From: Oceanibaculum indicum P24
Lineage (GTDB): Bacteria; Pseudomonadota; Alphaproteobacteria; Oceanibaculales; Oceanibaculaceae
Length of the DNA: 64,000 nucleotides
Direction: 5' to 3'
Assembly (NCBI RefSeq): GCF_000299935.1
Contig: NZ_AMRL01000007.1
Span: 104,458 to 168,457, forward strand
Shown: one piece after another, positions 32,790 through 42,276 of the stretch
Layout of the letters: every line of letters starts with the position of its first letter
Numbering within the stretch: position 1 is the stretch's first letter
Made by a program: the position numbers and the translations under genes
Notes under the pieces: model-generated
Seen by the model: the letters and a program-made list of their open reading frames with translations, nothing else
Told to the model about the DNA's origin: nothing
Database searches by the model: none

Positions 32790-35141
32790 TCAATCCCGCA
32801 GCCTGACGGCGCGCAACCGCAAGGCATTACCGATGACGCTGACCGAGGACAGCGCCATGGCGGCGGCAGCGACGATCGGTGACAGCAGGATGCCCAGGAA
32901 CGGATAGAGGATGCCCGCGGCGACCGGCACGCCGGCCGCATTGTAGATGAAGGCAAAGAACAGGTTTTGCCGGATGTTCCGCATCGTCGCCTCGGACAGG
33001 CGCCGTGCCCTGACAATGCCCATCAGATCGCCGCGCAGCAGGGTCACGCCAGCGCTCTCGATGGCGACATCGGTGCCGGTGCCCATGGCGATGCCGACAT
33101 CCGCTGCGGCCAGCGCCGGCGCATCGTTCACGCCGTCGCCGGCCATCGCAACCACCCGTCCCTCGTCGCGCAGCTGCTTGACGATTGCCGCCTTCTGTTC
33201 GGGTAGCACCTCGGCCTCCACCCTGTCGATGCCGAGCTTCCTGGCAACCGCCTGTGCCGTGGTCTTGTTGTCGCCTGTCAGCATGACAACGGCGATGCCA
33301 TCGGCGTGCAGCGCTTTTATGGCCGCCGGCGTCGACTCCTTTACCGGGTCGGCGATCGCGACGACTCCGGCAGGCTCACCGTCAACTGCCGCCAGAATCG
33401 CCGTCGCGCCGTCCTGGCGCAGCGTATCGGCGATTTCTTCCAGCGGACCGGTTTCGATATCGTGCTCGCCGAGGAACCGGGCATTGCCCACCACGAGCTT
33501 TCGCCCATCGACCATACCCAGCACGCCCTTGCCGGTCGGCGAATCGAAGTCGCTGGTCTGCAGCAGGTCGAGCGAACGCTCCCTGGCGGCGGCCACGATG
33601 GCGGCGGCGAGAGGGTGTTCGCTGCTCTGTTCGAGGCTGGCGAGCAGGCGGAGCAGATCATCTTCCCCGAACCCGCCGAGGGTCCTGATCGCGGTGACCT
33701 TGGGCCGGCCCTCTGTAAGGGTGCCGGTCTTGTCCACGATCACGGTAGCGACCTTCTCCATGCGTTCCAGCGCCTCGGCATTCTTGATCAGGACGCCCTC
33801 CTGGGCACCCCGGCCGACGCCGACCATGATCGACATCGGCGTTGCCAGCCCGAGCGCGCAGGGACAGGCAATGATCAGCACGCTCACCGCCGCGATCAGC
33901 GCATACCCAATCGCCGGCACCGGTCCCCAGAGAGACCAGGCCGCGAAAGCCAGCAGCGCAATCAGGATGACCACTGGCACAAACCAGGAGGAGACCACAT
34001 CCGCCAGCCGCTGGATCGGCGCGCGCGAGCGCTGCGCCTCGGACACCATCCGCACGATCTGCGCCAGCATCGTATCACGGCCGACCTTCTCCGCCCGCAT
34101 GATGAAGCTGCCCTGGCCGTTGATCGTCCCGCCAATGACCTTGTCATCCGGCTGCTTGGGGACCGGCATGGATTCGCCGGTTACCATCGATTCATCGACG
34201 CTGGAGCCGCCTTCGGTGACCATCCCATCGACTGGCACCCGGTCTCCCGGGCGGACCCTGAGCCGGTCGCCAGCCGCGACCCGATCCAGATCGACTTCCG
34301 CTTCCGTACCATCATCCGACAGCCGGCGCGCCGTCGTCGGCGACATGCCGAGCAGCGCCTTGATCGCCCCGGACGTCGTCTCCCGCGCCCGCAGTTCCAG
34401 CACCTGCCCCAACAGCACCAGAACGGTGATGACCGCCGCCGCCTCGAAATAGACGGCCACCGCCCCCTCTGCATTGCGAAACGCCTCGGGGAAGATGCCT
34501 GGCGCCAGAGTGGCGACGATGCTGTAGATCCAGGCCACGCCGGTTCCCATGGCGATCAGGGTGAACATGTTGAGCGACCGGTTCACCACCGACTGCCAGC
34601 CCCTGACGAAGAACGGCCAGCCCGCCCAGAGCACCACTGGTGTGGCCAGGACGAGCTGGACCCAGTTCGATATCTGCGCCGGAATCAGATGCGACAATCC
34701 CGTCAGATGGCCGCCCATCTCCAGCAGGAAGACGGGTGCGGCCAGCGCGAGGCCGATCCAGAATCGCCGCGACATGTCGGCGAGTTCCGGGTTCGGGCCT
34801 TCGTCAAGTGATACCTCCGCCGGCTCCAGCGCCATGCCGCAGATCGGACAGCTGCCGGGGCCGGTCTGGCGGATTTCAGGGTGCATCGGGCAAGTATAGA
34901 TCGCGCCGGCATCCGTCTCTTTTTCAGCAGGCTTATCGCCAAGAAAGCTCTCCGGCGCTGCGACGAATTTTTCCTGGCATCGCGCCGAACAGAAATAGAA
35001 GGTGTTCCCCGTATGCGCGGCACGGTGCTTCGTCACATGCGGATCGACACGCATGCCGCAGACGGGATCGGTCGCGGTCAGGGCGCCATTGTCTTTAGCA
35101 TGCGCATGGTCGCCGTGATCCTGATGGCCGTGATGGTCCAT
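32790..35141 (-). CDS. copA: Copper-exporting P1B-type ATPase with N-terminal YHS and HMBD domains
   Basis: A 783-residue pump. His-rich start ([14 protein letters not shown]), YHS domain (about 24-68; DPVCGM, FCSARCQ) and a heavy-metal-binding domain (about 82-106; [16 protein letters not shown]) replace the usual CxxC MBD. The catalytic core is intact: TGES, CPC in the transport helix ([13 protein letters not shown], about 425), phosphorylated DKTGTLT (about 469) and [10 protein letters not shown] (about 670). YN in TM7 (FIYNAAG) and MxxSS in TM8 (MALSSVSV) are the Cu(I)-specific P1B-1 determinants. The start at 35141 is chosen just before the YHS domain. It is the first gene of a six-gene operon. 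Confidence 0.93.
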   Translation of the reverse strand: MDHHGHQDHGDHAHAKDNGALTATDPVCGMRVDPHVTKHRAAHTGNTFYFCSARCQEKFVAAPESFLGDKPAEKETDAGAIYTCPMHPEIRQTGPGSCPICGMALEPAEVSLDEGPNPELADMSRRFWIGLALAAPVFLLEMGGHLTGLSHLIPAQISNWVQLVLATPVVLWAGWPFFVRGWQSVVNRSLNMFTLIAMGTGVAWIYSIVATLAPGIFPEAFRNAEGAVAVYFEAAAVITVLVLLGQVLELRARETTSGAIKALLGMSPTTARRLSDDGTEAEVDLDRVAAGDRLRVRPGDRVPVDGMVTEGGSSVDESMVTGESMPVPKQPDDKVIGGTINGQGSFIMRAEKVGRDTMLAQIVRMVSEAQRSRAPIQRLADVVSSWFVPVVILIALLAFAAWSLWGPVPAIGYALIAAVSVLIIACPCALGLATPMSIMVGVGRGAQEGVLIKNAEALERMEKVATVIVDKTGTLTEGRPKVTAIRTLGGFGEDDLLRLLASLEQSSEHPLAAAIVAAARERSLDLLQTSDFDSPTGKGVLGMVDGRKLVVGNARFLGEHDIETGPLEEIADTLRQDGATAILAAVDGEPAGVVAIADPVKESTPAAIKALHADGIAVVMLTGDNKTTAQAVARKLGIDRVEAEVLPEQKAAIVKQLRDEGRVVAMAGDGVNDAPALAAADVGIAMGTGTDVAIESAGVTLLRGDLMGIVRARRLSEATMRNIRQNLFFAFIYNAAGVPVAAGILYPFLGILLSPIVAAAAMALSSVSVIGNALRLRAVRLRD

Positions 35142-35236
35142 GTCGATTCCTCTTGGGGGAATGGCATATTGCCACGCCGCAGAGTTTCCGGGCTGCGAAT
35201 GGCCGCAGTTCACCGAGCATCGCACGCGCTACTGTC

Positions 35237-35267
35237 AAGATAGGGCTTCCAGTGCCGGGAAGGTCAA
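35237..35267 (-). promoter_or_regulatory. CueR/MerR-type promoter of the copper operon
   Basis: On the minus strand TTGACC (35267-35262) and TATCTT (35242-35237) are 19 bp apart, the long spacing used by MerR-family activators. The spacer holds the dyad CTTCC-N7-GGAAG (35246-35262), matching CueR operators. It lies 96 bp upstream of copA. No cueR gene is in the window, so the activator must be encoded elsewhere. Confidence 0.85.
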
Positions 35268-35386
35268 GCCTATCTATCGGCAATTCATGAAAGTCAGGGT
35301 TGCACCTCACGGATAGTGCGCTGGAAATGGAAAGTTAGCGTCCGCGGAAGTGGTGTAATTTCATCGGCGCTGCCGATGTAATCCGG

Positions 35387-35617
35387 GTGGCCATCGAGGT
35401 GTATGGTCGAGGTGGAGTCTCGCGTCGGGACATAGTGGGACTCCTTCTTGCCCATTATGCCCGCCCACATACGAAATTCCTGACAGTCCCGACCGTCTGT
35501 TCGCGCAGAAATGACGAGTGGTTGATCTCCAGCCGCTACATGATGGTTGAGGCCTTCGCAGACATCAACAAAGAGGAGATTGACCCTATTCTCAGCATAA
35601 CCACCAAAGCCGCCTGA
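35387..35617 (+). CDS. Hypothetical protein, possibly a fragment
   Basis: A 76-residue ORF without recognisable domain, signal peptide or good ribosome site. It lies between the copper promoter and a decayed PAS_5 fragment, where base composition is lower in GC than in the flanking genes. It could be a real small gene, or a leftover of a mobile element (the segment GGVSRRDIVGLLLAHY is helix-like). Low confidence. Confidence 0.25.
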   Translation: MAIEVYGRGGVSRRDIVGLLLAHYARPHTKFLTVPTVCSRRNDEWLISSRYMMVEAFADINKEEIDPILSITTKAA

Positions 35618-35642
35618 TCATGACCTCAGGCCATCCGTAAAA

Positions 35643-35798
35643 TTACAACACCTTGACGGACGTGACCCCGGGAAGCGCACGAATCAGGTCTACCGGTTCA
35701 ATCTCCTCTCTGTAGGCCAGCCGCCGCTGCCCGGCCTTTCCCAGCCAATATTCATAAACGAAGCGGGTCAGCTCCGGACATCCTTCAGCAGATGACAT
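35643..35798 (-). pseudogene. Truncated PAS_5-like domain fragment
   Basis: A 51-codon ORF: ELTRFVYEYWLGKAGQRRL, then REEIEPVDLIRALPGVTSVKVL and a stop. The pattern (helix, Tyr-x-Tyr-Trp, then basic residue, acidic-I-x-P-x-D/I, LP-x-V) is the opening of PAS_5-family proteins that are abundant in Rhodospirillales, where a further about 100 residues would follow. Only the first third is here. It sits just beyond the terminator of the RTX gene at the edge of the accessory block. Confidence 0.5.
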
Positions 35799-35836
35799 CC
35801 GTCACGGCTGCTTACAGCGGGGTTGCAGACACAGAA

Positions 35837-35865
35837 ATGGCCGTCCGCGCAGGGCGGACGGCCAT
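35837..35865 (-). terminator. Intrinsic terminator of the RTX gene
   Basis: A perfect 12-bp stem (35837-35848 with 35854-35865), 5-nt loop, followed on the minus strand by TTTCTG. It begins 20 bp past the RTX stop codon. Confidence 0.8.
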
Positions 35866-35885
35866 CGGCCTAGTCGGACTGTACT

Positions 35886-36962
35886 TTACCCGATGATCTC
35901 GAAATTGTCGGTCGTCAGGCTGCCCTCTGCCACCCCCACCAGGGTTACAGAGTCGCCGTCGGAAAAATCGATGACAGCGCCTTCCTCGGTATAGAGCACT
36001 GCATCCAGCACGGATGCGGCATCATAAAGCATATCCCCATATTCCGCCTGAAGGACCAGGCGGTCAGACATCTCGAAATCCAGAATGACGTCTTCGCCCT
36101 GCCCTTCCAGATGCAGGAAGCGGTCAGCGCCGTCGCCGCCGGTCATCGTATCGTTGCCGCGTCCGCCCACGAGGGAGTCATCGCCGATGCCGCCCTCGAT
36201 GGAATCATCGCCGCTGCCACCACGCACCGTATCGTCACCATCGCCGCCGGTGAGTGTGTCATTGCCGGCCGCACCGAACAGGGTCTCGGCAGCTTCGGCA
36301 CCTTCGAGAAGGTCATCGCCTTCGGTTCCGACCGAAACCTCAGGCTCGGGTGTTTCTCCGGAGTCATCCCCGTCCTCGTTGCTGAAGACGATGAAATTAT
36401 CCGCCGTCAGGGAATCAGCCGCCACGCCCTCCAGGGTGATGCGGTTGCTTCCGCCAAGGTTGAGGATGGCATTGCCATCGGCATAGGTGACCAAGGCAAG
36501 AAGGTCGGCTCCAGCCGCAATCCCGGTGCCGTTAAAGTCGCTGACAACCTTGATGAAATCCGCGGAAGCGTCAAAATCGGTGATGATGTCGGCCCCGCTC
36601 TCCTCATAGAAAACGAAGGTATCGGCGCCATCACCGCCGGTCATGGTATCCTTGCCCTTGCCGCCGATGATGATGTCGTCGCCAGCGCCGCCATCGATCG
36701 AATCATGGCCCTGGCCGCCGCCAAGGGTCTCGCTGCCACCTCCACCAAAAATCGTGTCGCCCTGCTTGCCGCCCTGCACCTCATTCGCACCGGAACTGTC
36801 CGCGCGGAGATCGATGAGGTCAAACCCGATGCCAGTGGAGATCGTGTCGTTGCCTGCGGCGCCGATTACCGTGTCGAAGCCGACGCCGGTTTCGATGAGA
36901 TTGTCGCCATCATCATCGAAGATCTCTTCACCCTGGCCATTTGCCTGGTTCATCATTGCCAT
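35886..36962 (-). CDS. RTX (hemolysin-type) calcium-binding protein with duplicated module
   Basis: A 358-residue acidic protein made of two similar halves (about 19-193 and 205-358). Each contains GGxGxDxLxG nonapeptides (GGAGDDIIIGGKGKDTMTGGDGADTF in the first, GGRGNDTMTGGDGADRF in the second, both given here in shortened reading), a Dxxx-FIKV or DRLVL strand, and an ending SLTxDNF. It has no enzymatic domain and no Sec signal; type I secretion is expected. The start at 36962 (MAMMNQ) is supported by AGGAG eight bases upstream. No exporter genes are near. Possibly a surface or biofilm calcium-binding protein. Confidence 0.85.
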   Translation of the reverse strand: MAMMNQANGQGEEIFDDDGDNLIETGVGFDTVIGAAGNDTISTGIGFDLIDLRADSSGANEVQGGKQGDTIFGGGGSETLGGGQGHDSIDGGAGDDIIIGGKGKDTMTGGDGADTFVFYEESGADIITDFDASADFIKVVSDFNGTGIAAGADLLALVTYADGNAILNLGGSNRITLEGVAADSLTADNFIVFSNEDGDDSGETPEPEVSVGTEGDDLLEGAEAAETLFGAAGNDTLTGGDGDDTVRGGSGDDSIEGGIGDDSLVGGRGNDTMTGGDGADRFLHLEGQGEDVILDFEMSDRLVLQAEYGDMLYDAASVLDAVLYTEEGAVIDFSDGDSVTLVGVAEGSLTTDNFEIIG

Positions 36963-37091
36963 CTTCCTAACTCCTGATTCTTGTATTCCTAGCGGGCCGC
37001 CTAACGCGTGCACCCAATGAGTAACGAGGCATGCGGAAGTTGGTTGCAGGCACTGAATCAATCAGGCGAAATGAATTTGACATCGCTTCGA

Positions 37092-37538
37092 TCATCGCGC
37101 GGGCGCCTTGCCCGAAACGGCCACCAGCACGCTGCATGGGGCATGGGCGAGCAGCGAAGCGCCGACGGAGCCGCCCCACCACCGGGCAAGCGCGCTCTGT
37201 TCGCGGTGCCCGACGACGACCAGGTCCGCGCCGATCTCGCGGGCCATTCGGCCGATCTCCTCGGCGGGGTTGCCCGTGCAGAGACGTGTTTCGACGGAGA
37301 GGCCTACCCGCCGCAGCTCTTCCGCGCCCGCCGTCAGCACGCGGCGCACTTCCTGATATTCACGCTCTGGCAAGTCTGAGGGGGCCGCCGCCTCAGCGAG
37401 CGCGACACCCAACTCGTGTGCGACGACGGCGAGGAGATAGACACGAGCCTGGCAAAGCGAGGTCAGTTCGGCCCCCTGATCCAGCGCCTCACGACCGTGC
37501 TGGCTGCCGTCATAGGCCAGGAGGATCGTCCGATACAT
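37092..37538 (-). CDS. Universal stress protein (UspA family)
   Basis: A 148-residue single-domain Usp. N-terminal ILLAYDGSQHGREAL and the ATP-binding signature GADLVVVGHREQSALARWWGGSVGASLLAHAPCSVLV (G-2x-G-9x-G-S type, read in parts) are present, so nucleotide binding is expected. It is divergent from the MarR-Emr operon with a 148-bp shared region; gene 37092 ends 130 bp upstream of the RTX start. Confidence 0.9.
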   Translation of the reverse strand: MYRTILLAYDGSQHGREALDQGAELTSLCQARVYLLAVVAHELGVALAEAAAPSDLPEREYQEVRRVLTAGAEELRRVGLSVETRLCTGNPAEEIGRMAREIGADLVVVGHREQSALARWWGGSVGASLLAHAPCSVLVAVSGKAPAR

Positions 37539-37635
37539 TGTGGTTCTCCTTCAATGAGCGCCGTGGAATGCCTTTTTCGAGCCAGGCTGCGGACAGAGCA
37601 GGTGGGAGGACTTTAATCTCTACCTCTGGACATTC

Positions 37636-37653
37636 AATAGGTAGCCACCTATT
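37636..37653. promoter_or_regulatory. MarR-type operator
   Basis: AATAGGT-AGCC-ACCTATT is a perfect 7-bp inverted repeat (37636-37642, 37647-37653) located 33 bp upstream of the MarR gene and inside the divergent region with the stress-protein gene. Size and symmetry fit MarR/EmrR sites. Confidence 0.7.
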
Positions 37654-37686
37654 AGTGTAGCCAAAGGGAACCATGCAGGCAATGAG

Positions 37687-38160
37687 ATGATTAATCCTCT
37701 CAACGATCAGGAACAATTCGGCCTTCGCCTCGGGCTGGTCGCCCGGCTGTGGCGCGCCGAGATCGACCGGCGGTTGGCCACCTTTGGCCTCACCGAGTCC
37801 CGCTGGTTGACCCTGTTACATCTCTCTCGCCTGCCCCAAGCGGCAACCCAGCGGGAGCTGGCTGAGGCGGTCGGGGTGCGGGGGCCGACCCTGGTGCGCA
37901 CGCTGGACCGGCTTGAAGCCGAGAAGCTGATCGAACGCCGGATAGAAGCTTCCGACCGCCGCACCAAATCGGTCCACCTGCGCGCGGAGGCCGACCCCGT
38001 CCTGGAACGGATCGAAGAAACCGCGGCGGCGGTGCGTGCGGAAATCTTCTCCGACATCTCCAGTGACGAGGTGGCGACTTGCCTGAAGGTCTTGGAGCAG
38101 ATCGCCGGCAAGCTGGGCGGCACGCCAAGGGCGATGCGGCCCGCGGACGAAGACCGATGA
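37687..38160 (+). CDS. MarR-family repressor
   Basis: A 157-residue winged-helix regulator with TQRELAEAVGVRGPTLVRTLDRLEAEKLIERR (recognition helix and wing, residues about 57-88) and DRRTKSVHL in the wing. It heads the emrA-emrB operon (10-bp gap), the classic MprA/EmrR arrangement, so it probably represses the operon via the dyad at 37636-37653 and releases it on binding lipophilic compounds. Confidence 0.9.
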   Translation: MINPLNDQEQFGLRLGLVARLWRAEIDRRLATFGLTESRWLTLLHLSRLPQAATQRELAEAVGVRGPTLVRTLDRLEAEKLIERRIEASDRRTKSVHLRAEADPVLERIEETAAAVRAEIFSDISSDEVATCLKVLEQIAGKLGGTPRAMRPADEDR

Positions 38161-38170
38161 GGGGTAGGCC

Positions 38171-39361
38171 ATGGACCAGCATGTGAGCCGCCTGGAACAC
38201 CAGAGCCACGATCCGGAAACCGATCTGCAAACAGCCCCCGACAAGGAGACGGAGGCAGCGTCAGAGGCGGCTTCACCTCCTGCCCGCACCCGTCCATGGC
38301 GACTGTATGGGGCGATCCTGGCGGCGCTGATCGTTCTCGGGGGCGGTGGCTGGTGGCTATATCAGCAGTTCACCCACATTTTTGTGACGGATGCCCGTGT
38401 TGCTGCCGACATCGTTGCCGTGAGCAGCCGGGTTCCCGGCTGGGTCACCGCCGTAAAGGTCATTGCGGGCGATTCCGTTCGCAAAGGTGACATACTGGTC
38501 AGGATCGATAACCGGGAAAGCCGCCTGCTCGTTCAGGAACTTGATGCGCAACTTGCGGGAATCGGCCGCCGCCGAGAGGAAATCGAAGCGCGCATCGCAC
38601 TCACCGACCGTCAGACGCAAAGTCGTATTACCGCCAAAAAGGCGGCAGTAAGGGCGGCCGAAGCCGCGCTGGCTGCCGTGTCGGCACAACGCGATCTTGC
38701 CAGACAGGACAATGATCGGGCTGAGAAGCTGGCGCCGAGGGGCGCCATCACCCGCGCGCGCCTGGACCAGACGCGCGCGGCGCTGGAGACGGCAAAGCAA
38801 CAGGTGTTGAGCGCCCAAGCGGACCTGGAGAACACTCGCGCTGCCGTTGCCGAGGCCGAAGCGGCACGCGAGGAACTCACAGTACTCCAACGCCAGTTGG
38901 CCGAACTCGGCCCAGAAGAACAGCGGCTGCGCGTGCAACGGGAGCGCGCAGCGCTCGATCTCGAAGACCGCACCATCGTCATGCCGTTCGATGGCGTCGT
39001 GGACCAGACCTTTGTGGACGAGGGCGAATACGTCACGCCCGGCCAGCGCCTGCTGATGGTCCATGATCCCGAGCGCGTGCGCGTCGAGGCCAACATCAAA
39101 GAGACCGGCATCCGCTTCTTCCGGCTCGGAAAGACCGTTACGATCACTGTCGATGCTTTGCCGGGGCGGCGCTTCGAGGGGAAGGTCACGCGCGTCGGTC
39201 AGGCTGCAACCAGCGAGTTCGCGCTGCTGCCCAACCCCAACCCGAGCGGTAATTTCACAAAGATCACCCAGCGCCTGCCGGTTCGCATCGCCGTCCAGCA
39301 GGACGGCGGCGCCCTCAAGCCCGGCATGATGGTGGAGTTGGAGGTCAGAGTCGGTGACTAG
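38171..39361 (+). CDS. emrA: EmrA-type membrane-fusion protein
   Basis: A 396-residue HlyD-family periplasmic adaptor. One N-terminal membrane segment (about 43-65), biotinyl-lipoyl-like halves (VSSRVPGWVTAVKVIAGDSVRKGDIL and the matching IVMPFDGVVDQTFVDEGEYV), a long coiled coil (about 130-260) and a beta-barrel domain. It joins the inner-membrane exporter EmrB to an outer-membrane factor. It overlaps emrB by 8 bp. No TolC-like gene is present. Confidence 0.9.
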   Translation: MDQHVSRLEHQSHDPETDLQTAPDKETEAASEAASPPARTRPWRLYGAILAALIVLGGGGWWLYQQFTHIFVTDARVAADIVAVSSRVPGWVTAVKVIAGDSVRKGDILVRIDNRESRLLVQELDAQLAGIGRRREEIEARIALTDRQTQSRITAKKAAVRAAEAALAAVSAQRDLARQDNDRAEKLAPRGAITRARLDQTRAALETAKQQVLSAQADLENTRAAVAEAEAAREELTVLQRQLAELGPEEQRLRVQRERAALDLEDRTIVMPFDGVVDQTFVDEGEYVTPGQRLLMVHDPERVRVEANIKETGIRFFRLGKTVTITVDALPGRRFEGKVTRVGQAATSEFALLPNPNPSGNFTKITQRLPVRIAVQQDGGALKPGMMVELEVRVGD

Positions 39362-40985
39362 CGCGTCGCACCCGGACAGTATCGAGGGGCTGTTCGCCCG
39401 TTTCGGCCCGGCGTATCGCTGGCTGGTCACGGCGACGGTCATGATGGGCACGATAGCCACCATCCTGACCGCGACGATCGTCAATGTGGCCCTGCCCGAC
39501 ATCATGGGCGCCTTCGGCATGGGCCAGGACAAGGCGCAGCTCCTGTCCACAGGCTTCCTTGCCGCGATGACCGGAACCATGCTGCTCAACGCCTGGATGG
39601 TCGAGACGCTCGGCCAGCGCGCGACCTTCATGCTGGCGGTGATGGTCTTCATCGTCGCCTCCGTCATGGGCGGGCTGGCCCCTGCGGAAGGTGTGCTGAT
39701 TCTGGCCCGCGTGCTCCAAGGCGGCGCGGCTGGCATCCTGCAACCCTTGGCCATGCAGGTGATTTTCCAGGTCTTCCCGCCGCAAAAACGCGGCTCGGCC
39801 ATGGGCATCTATGGTATCGGCGTGGTGCTGGCCCCGGCGCTCGGTCCCACGCTGGGCGGAATCATGGTGGATAGCTTCAGCTGGCGCTATGTGTTCTTCA
39901 TGGCCGTGCCGTTCTGCCTTGTCGGGCTGTTCCTCGCCACCCTCTTCATGCCGGGGCGGGCAACTTCGGGATCGCCGCGCAAATTCGACTGGATCGGTTT
40001 CGGGCTAATGACCGTGTTCCTCGTAACCTTGCTCAACGGCCTGTCGAATGGACAACGTGATGGATGGTTCTCCGATTCTATCCTGCGCGACTTCGCCGTC
40101 GCCTTTATCTCGGGCATCGGCTTCATCGTCTGGGAACTGCACGCGCCCGCGCCCATGCTCAATCTCAAGCTCTTCACGAACCGGGTGTATGCGGGCGCGT
40201 CTGTCGTGGCCTTCATCTTCGGGGCGGGAATCTACGGTTCGACCTTCTTGATTCCGCTGTTCGCGCAGACGATCCAGGGCTATACGCCGACCCGCTCCGG
40301 CCTGCTGCTGATGCCGGCGGGGCTGATCCTGGCGCTCGTCTTCCCGATAGCCGGGCGTCTCACCGATAAGACGCCGGCGTATGTCATGGTCATGTTTGGC
40401 CTGGCGGTCTTCGCATTGTCGTCGTTCCTGATGACCGGCGTCGATACCGATACCTCCTTCTGGCTGTTTGCCTGGTGGATCATGCTGGGCCGGATCGGGC
40501 TTGGCTTCATCATGCCGAGCTTGAACGCTGGCGCCCTCAAGGCGCTGCCAATGACGCTACTCGGTCAGGGCTCCGGCGCGATCAACTTCGTGCGCCAACT
40601 CGGCGGCGCCTTCGGCGTCAACCTGCTTTCCATCGCGCTGGAGCGGCGCTCGCAGCTTTACGTGGACAGCTTCACGACGGCGCAGCACGCGGGCAACAGC
40701 ACGACGACCGGCTTGCTGCGCGATGTGACCGGCTTGCTAGCGCAGGCCGGTGTGCCGGAAGCGATTCGCCAGGCCGGAGCGATGAACTATCTTGGCCGCA
40801 TGATCTACAGCCAGGGCAACATGCTGGGATATCGCGACAGCTTCTTTATTGTCGGCGTGATCTTCCTGGCCGCCCTTGTCCCAACATTGATGATGCGCCG
40901 GAGGTCCACGCCTCCGGCGCTGCAGGCAAGTGAGGCCATGCGTCACCCGCCATCGTCGCAGAACGCGATCCAGCAGGGTCGGTGA
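39354..40985 (+). CDS. emrB: EmrB-type DHA2 multidrug MFS exporter
   Basis: A 543-residue inner-membrane transporter with about 14 membrane segments. The DHA2 motif C region (GIYGIGVVLAPALGPTLGG) and the loop motif after TM2 are visible. With EmrA it should form a tripartite pump for hydrophobic drugs or bile-like detergents. The coding sequence overlaps emrA and is translationally coupled. Confidence 0.92.
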   Translation: MTSASHPDSIEGLFARFGPAYRWLVTATVMMGTIATILTATIVNVALPDIMGAFGMGQDKAQLLSTGFLAAMTGTMLLNAWMVETLGQRATFMLAVMVFIVASVMGGLAPAEGVLILARVLQGGAAGILQPLAMQVIFQVFPPQKRGSAMGIYGIGVVLAPALGPTLGGIMVDSFSWRYVFFMAVPFCLVGLFLATLFMPGRATSGSPRKFDWIGFGLMTVFLVTLLNGLSNGQRDGWFSDSILRDFAVAFISGIGFIVWELHAPAPMLNLKLFTNRVYAGASVVAFIFGAGIYGSTFLIPLFAQTIQGYTPTRSGLLLMPAGLILALVFPIAGRLTDKTPAYVMVMFGLAVFALSSFLMTGVDTDTSFWLFAWWIMLGRIGLGFIMPSLNAGALKALPMTLLGQGSGAINFVRQLGGAFGVNLLSIALERRSQLYVDSFTTAQHAGNSTTTGLLRDVTGLLAQAGVPEAIRQAGAMNYLGRMIYSQGNMLGYRDSFFIVGVIFLAALVPTLMMRRRSTPPALQASEAMRHPPSSQNAIQQGR

Positions 40986-41001
40986 CGCACGAGATTTGGC
41001 G

Positions 41002-41038
41002 TAGATGTTGGCAAGCCCAACATCTAGCAATGTTTTGT
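41002..41038 (+). terminator. Terminator after emrB
   Basis: TAGATGTTGG (41002-41011) pairs with CCAACATCTA (41017-41026), a perfect 10-bp stem with a 5-nt loop, followed by GCAATGTTTTG. It separates the MarR-Emr operon from the next transporter set. Confidence 0.65.
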
Positions 41039-41202
41039 CAGATCTAGTTTGATGGGGTGGTTCAGAGCGGTCCGTTGGGATTGCTCCAGAAAGGGGCGGG
41101 CCATCCAATAATCACATATCCACCGACGCCAGAATTCCCTTATTGAGTACCTACCCTAAGGCAGCAACCCAGCGGCAGGGTCAACAACGACCGGATGACG
41201 AG

Positions 41203-42276
41203 ATGCGCAAACCGATTAGAACTTGGCTTTGGCGAATCGCCCTTATCGCGCTTGCCGGTGGCGCTGCTGTCGCTGCTTGGTGGCATTTTCAACCGCAGGA
41301 CTTGCCGGACGGGTTTGCCGGCGGAAACGGCCGGATCGAGGCGGTCGAGATAGATATCGCGGCCAAGACCGCAGGCCGGATCCGGGAGATCCTGGTCAAC
41401 GAGGGCGACTTCGTCCGCGCCGGCCAGGTCTTGGCGAAAATGGACACGGCCGTCCTGGAGGCGCAGTTCCGGGAGGCCGAAGCGCATCTGCGGCGGGCGC
41501 TCATCGGCATCGAGACCGCGCAAAGCCGGGTGACCCAGCGTGAAGCCGAGAAGCAGGCCGCCGAGGCGCTCATAGCTCAGAGGAAGGCCGAATTCGACGC
41601 CGCGCAAAGGCGGGTCGCGCGCTCGGAGGAACTCTCCCCGAAAGGCGCCGTCCCCGTCTCGAAGCTGGACGACGACCGCGCCGCCTTTCAGGCGGCGAAG
41701 GCTGCGGTTGGCGCCACTGAGGCGCAGGCGGCGGCCGCGCAAGCCGCCATAGGGGAAGCCAAGTCGGATGTCATTGCCGCGGAGGCCTCGGTGGAAGCGG
41801 CGCGGGCCACCATCCAGCGCATCCAGGCCGATATCGACGACAGCGTGCTGAAGTCGCCGCGTGACGGCCGCGTCCAGTACCGCGTCGCCCAGCCCGGCGA
41901 GGTGCTCTCTCCCGGCGGCGTGGTGCTGAACATGGTCGATCTCACCGATGTCTACATGACCTTCTTCCTGCCGACGGAACAGGCCGGGCGGGCCGCGCTG
42001 GGAGCCGAGGCACGGCTCGTGCTCGACGCCGCCCCACAATACGTGGTCCCGGCCGCAATCTCCTTCGTCGCGGACGTCGCACAGTTCACGCCCAAGACGG
42101 TGGAAACGGAAGAAGAACGCCAGAAGCTGATGTTCCGCATCAAGGCGCGGATCGCCCCGGACCTGCTCAGAGAGCACCTCCTCCAGGTCAAGACCGGCCT
42201 GCCGGGCATGGCCTATGTGCGGCTCAACCCGCGGGTGGATTGGCCGCCTGAACTGCAGGCCAGGCTGCCGCAATGA
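41203..42276 (+). CDS. HlyD-family membrane-fusion protein (YhiI-like)
   Basis: A 357-residue adaptor with one N-terminal membrane segment (about 8-27), a lipoyl-like half ([26 protein letters not shown]), a coiled coil (about 80-205) and the second half ([19 protein letters not shown]). The order adaptor, double ATPase-permease, permease matches the E. coli yhiI-rbbA-yhhJ locus. The ATG at 41203 is used; a TTG at 41143 would add 20 polar residues. It overlaps the next gene by 4 bp. Confidence 0.88.
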   Translation: MRKPIRTWLWRIALIALAGGAAVAAWWHFQPQDLPDGFAGGNGRIEAVEIDIAAKTAGRIREILVNEGDFVRAGQVLAKMDTAVLEAQFREAEAHLRRALIGIETAQSRVTQREAEKQAAEALIAQRKAEFDAAQRRVARSEELSPKGAVPVSKLDDDRAAFQAAKAAVGATEAQAAAAQAAIGEAKSDVIAAEASVEAARATIQRIQADIDDSVLKSPRDGRVQYRVAQPGEVLSPGGVVLNMVDLTDVYMTFFLPTEQAGRAALGAEARLVLDAAPQYVVPAAISFVADVAQFTPKTVETEEERQKLMFRIKARIAPDLLREHLLQVKTGLPGMAYVRLNPRVDWPPELQARLPQ

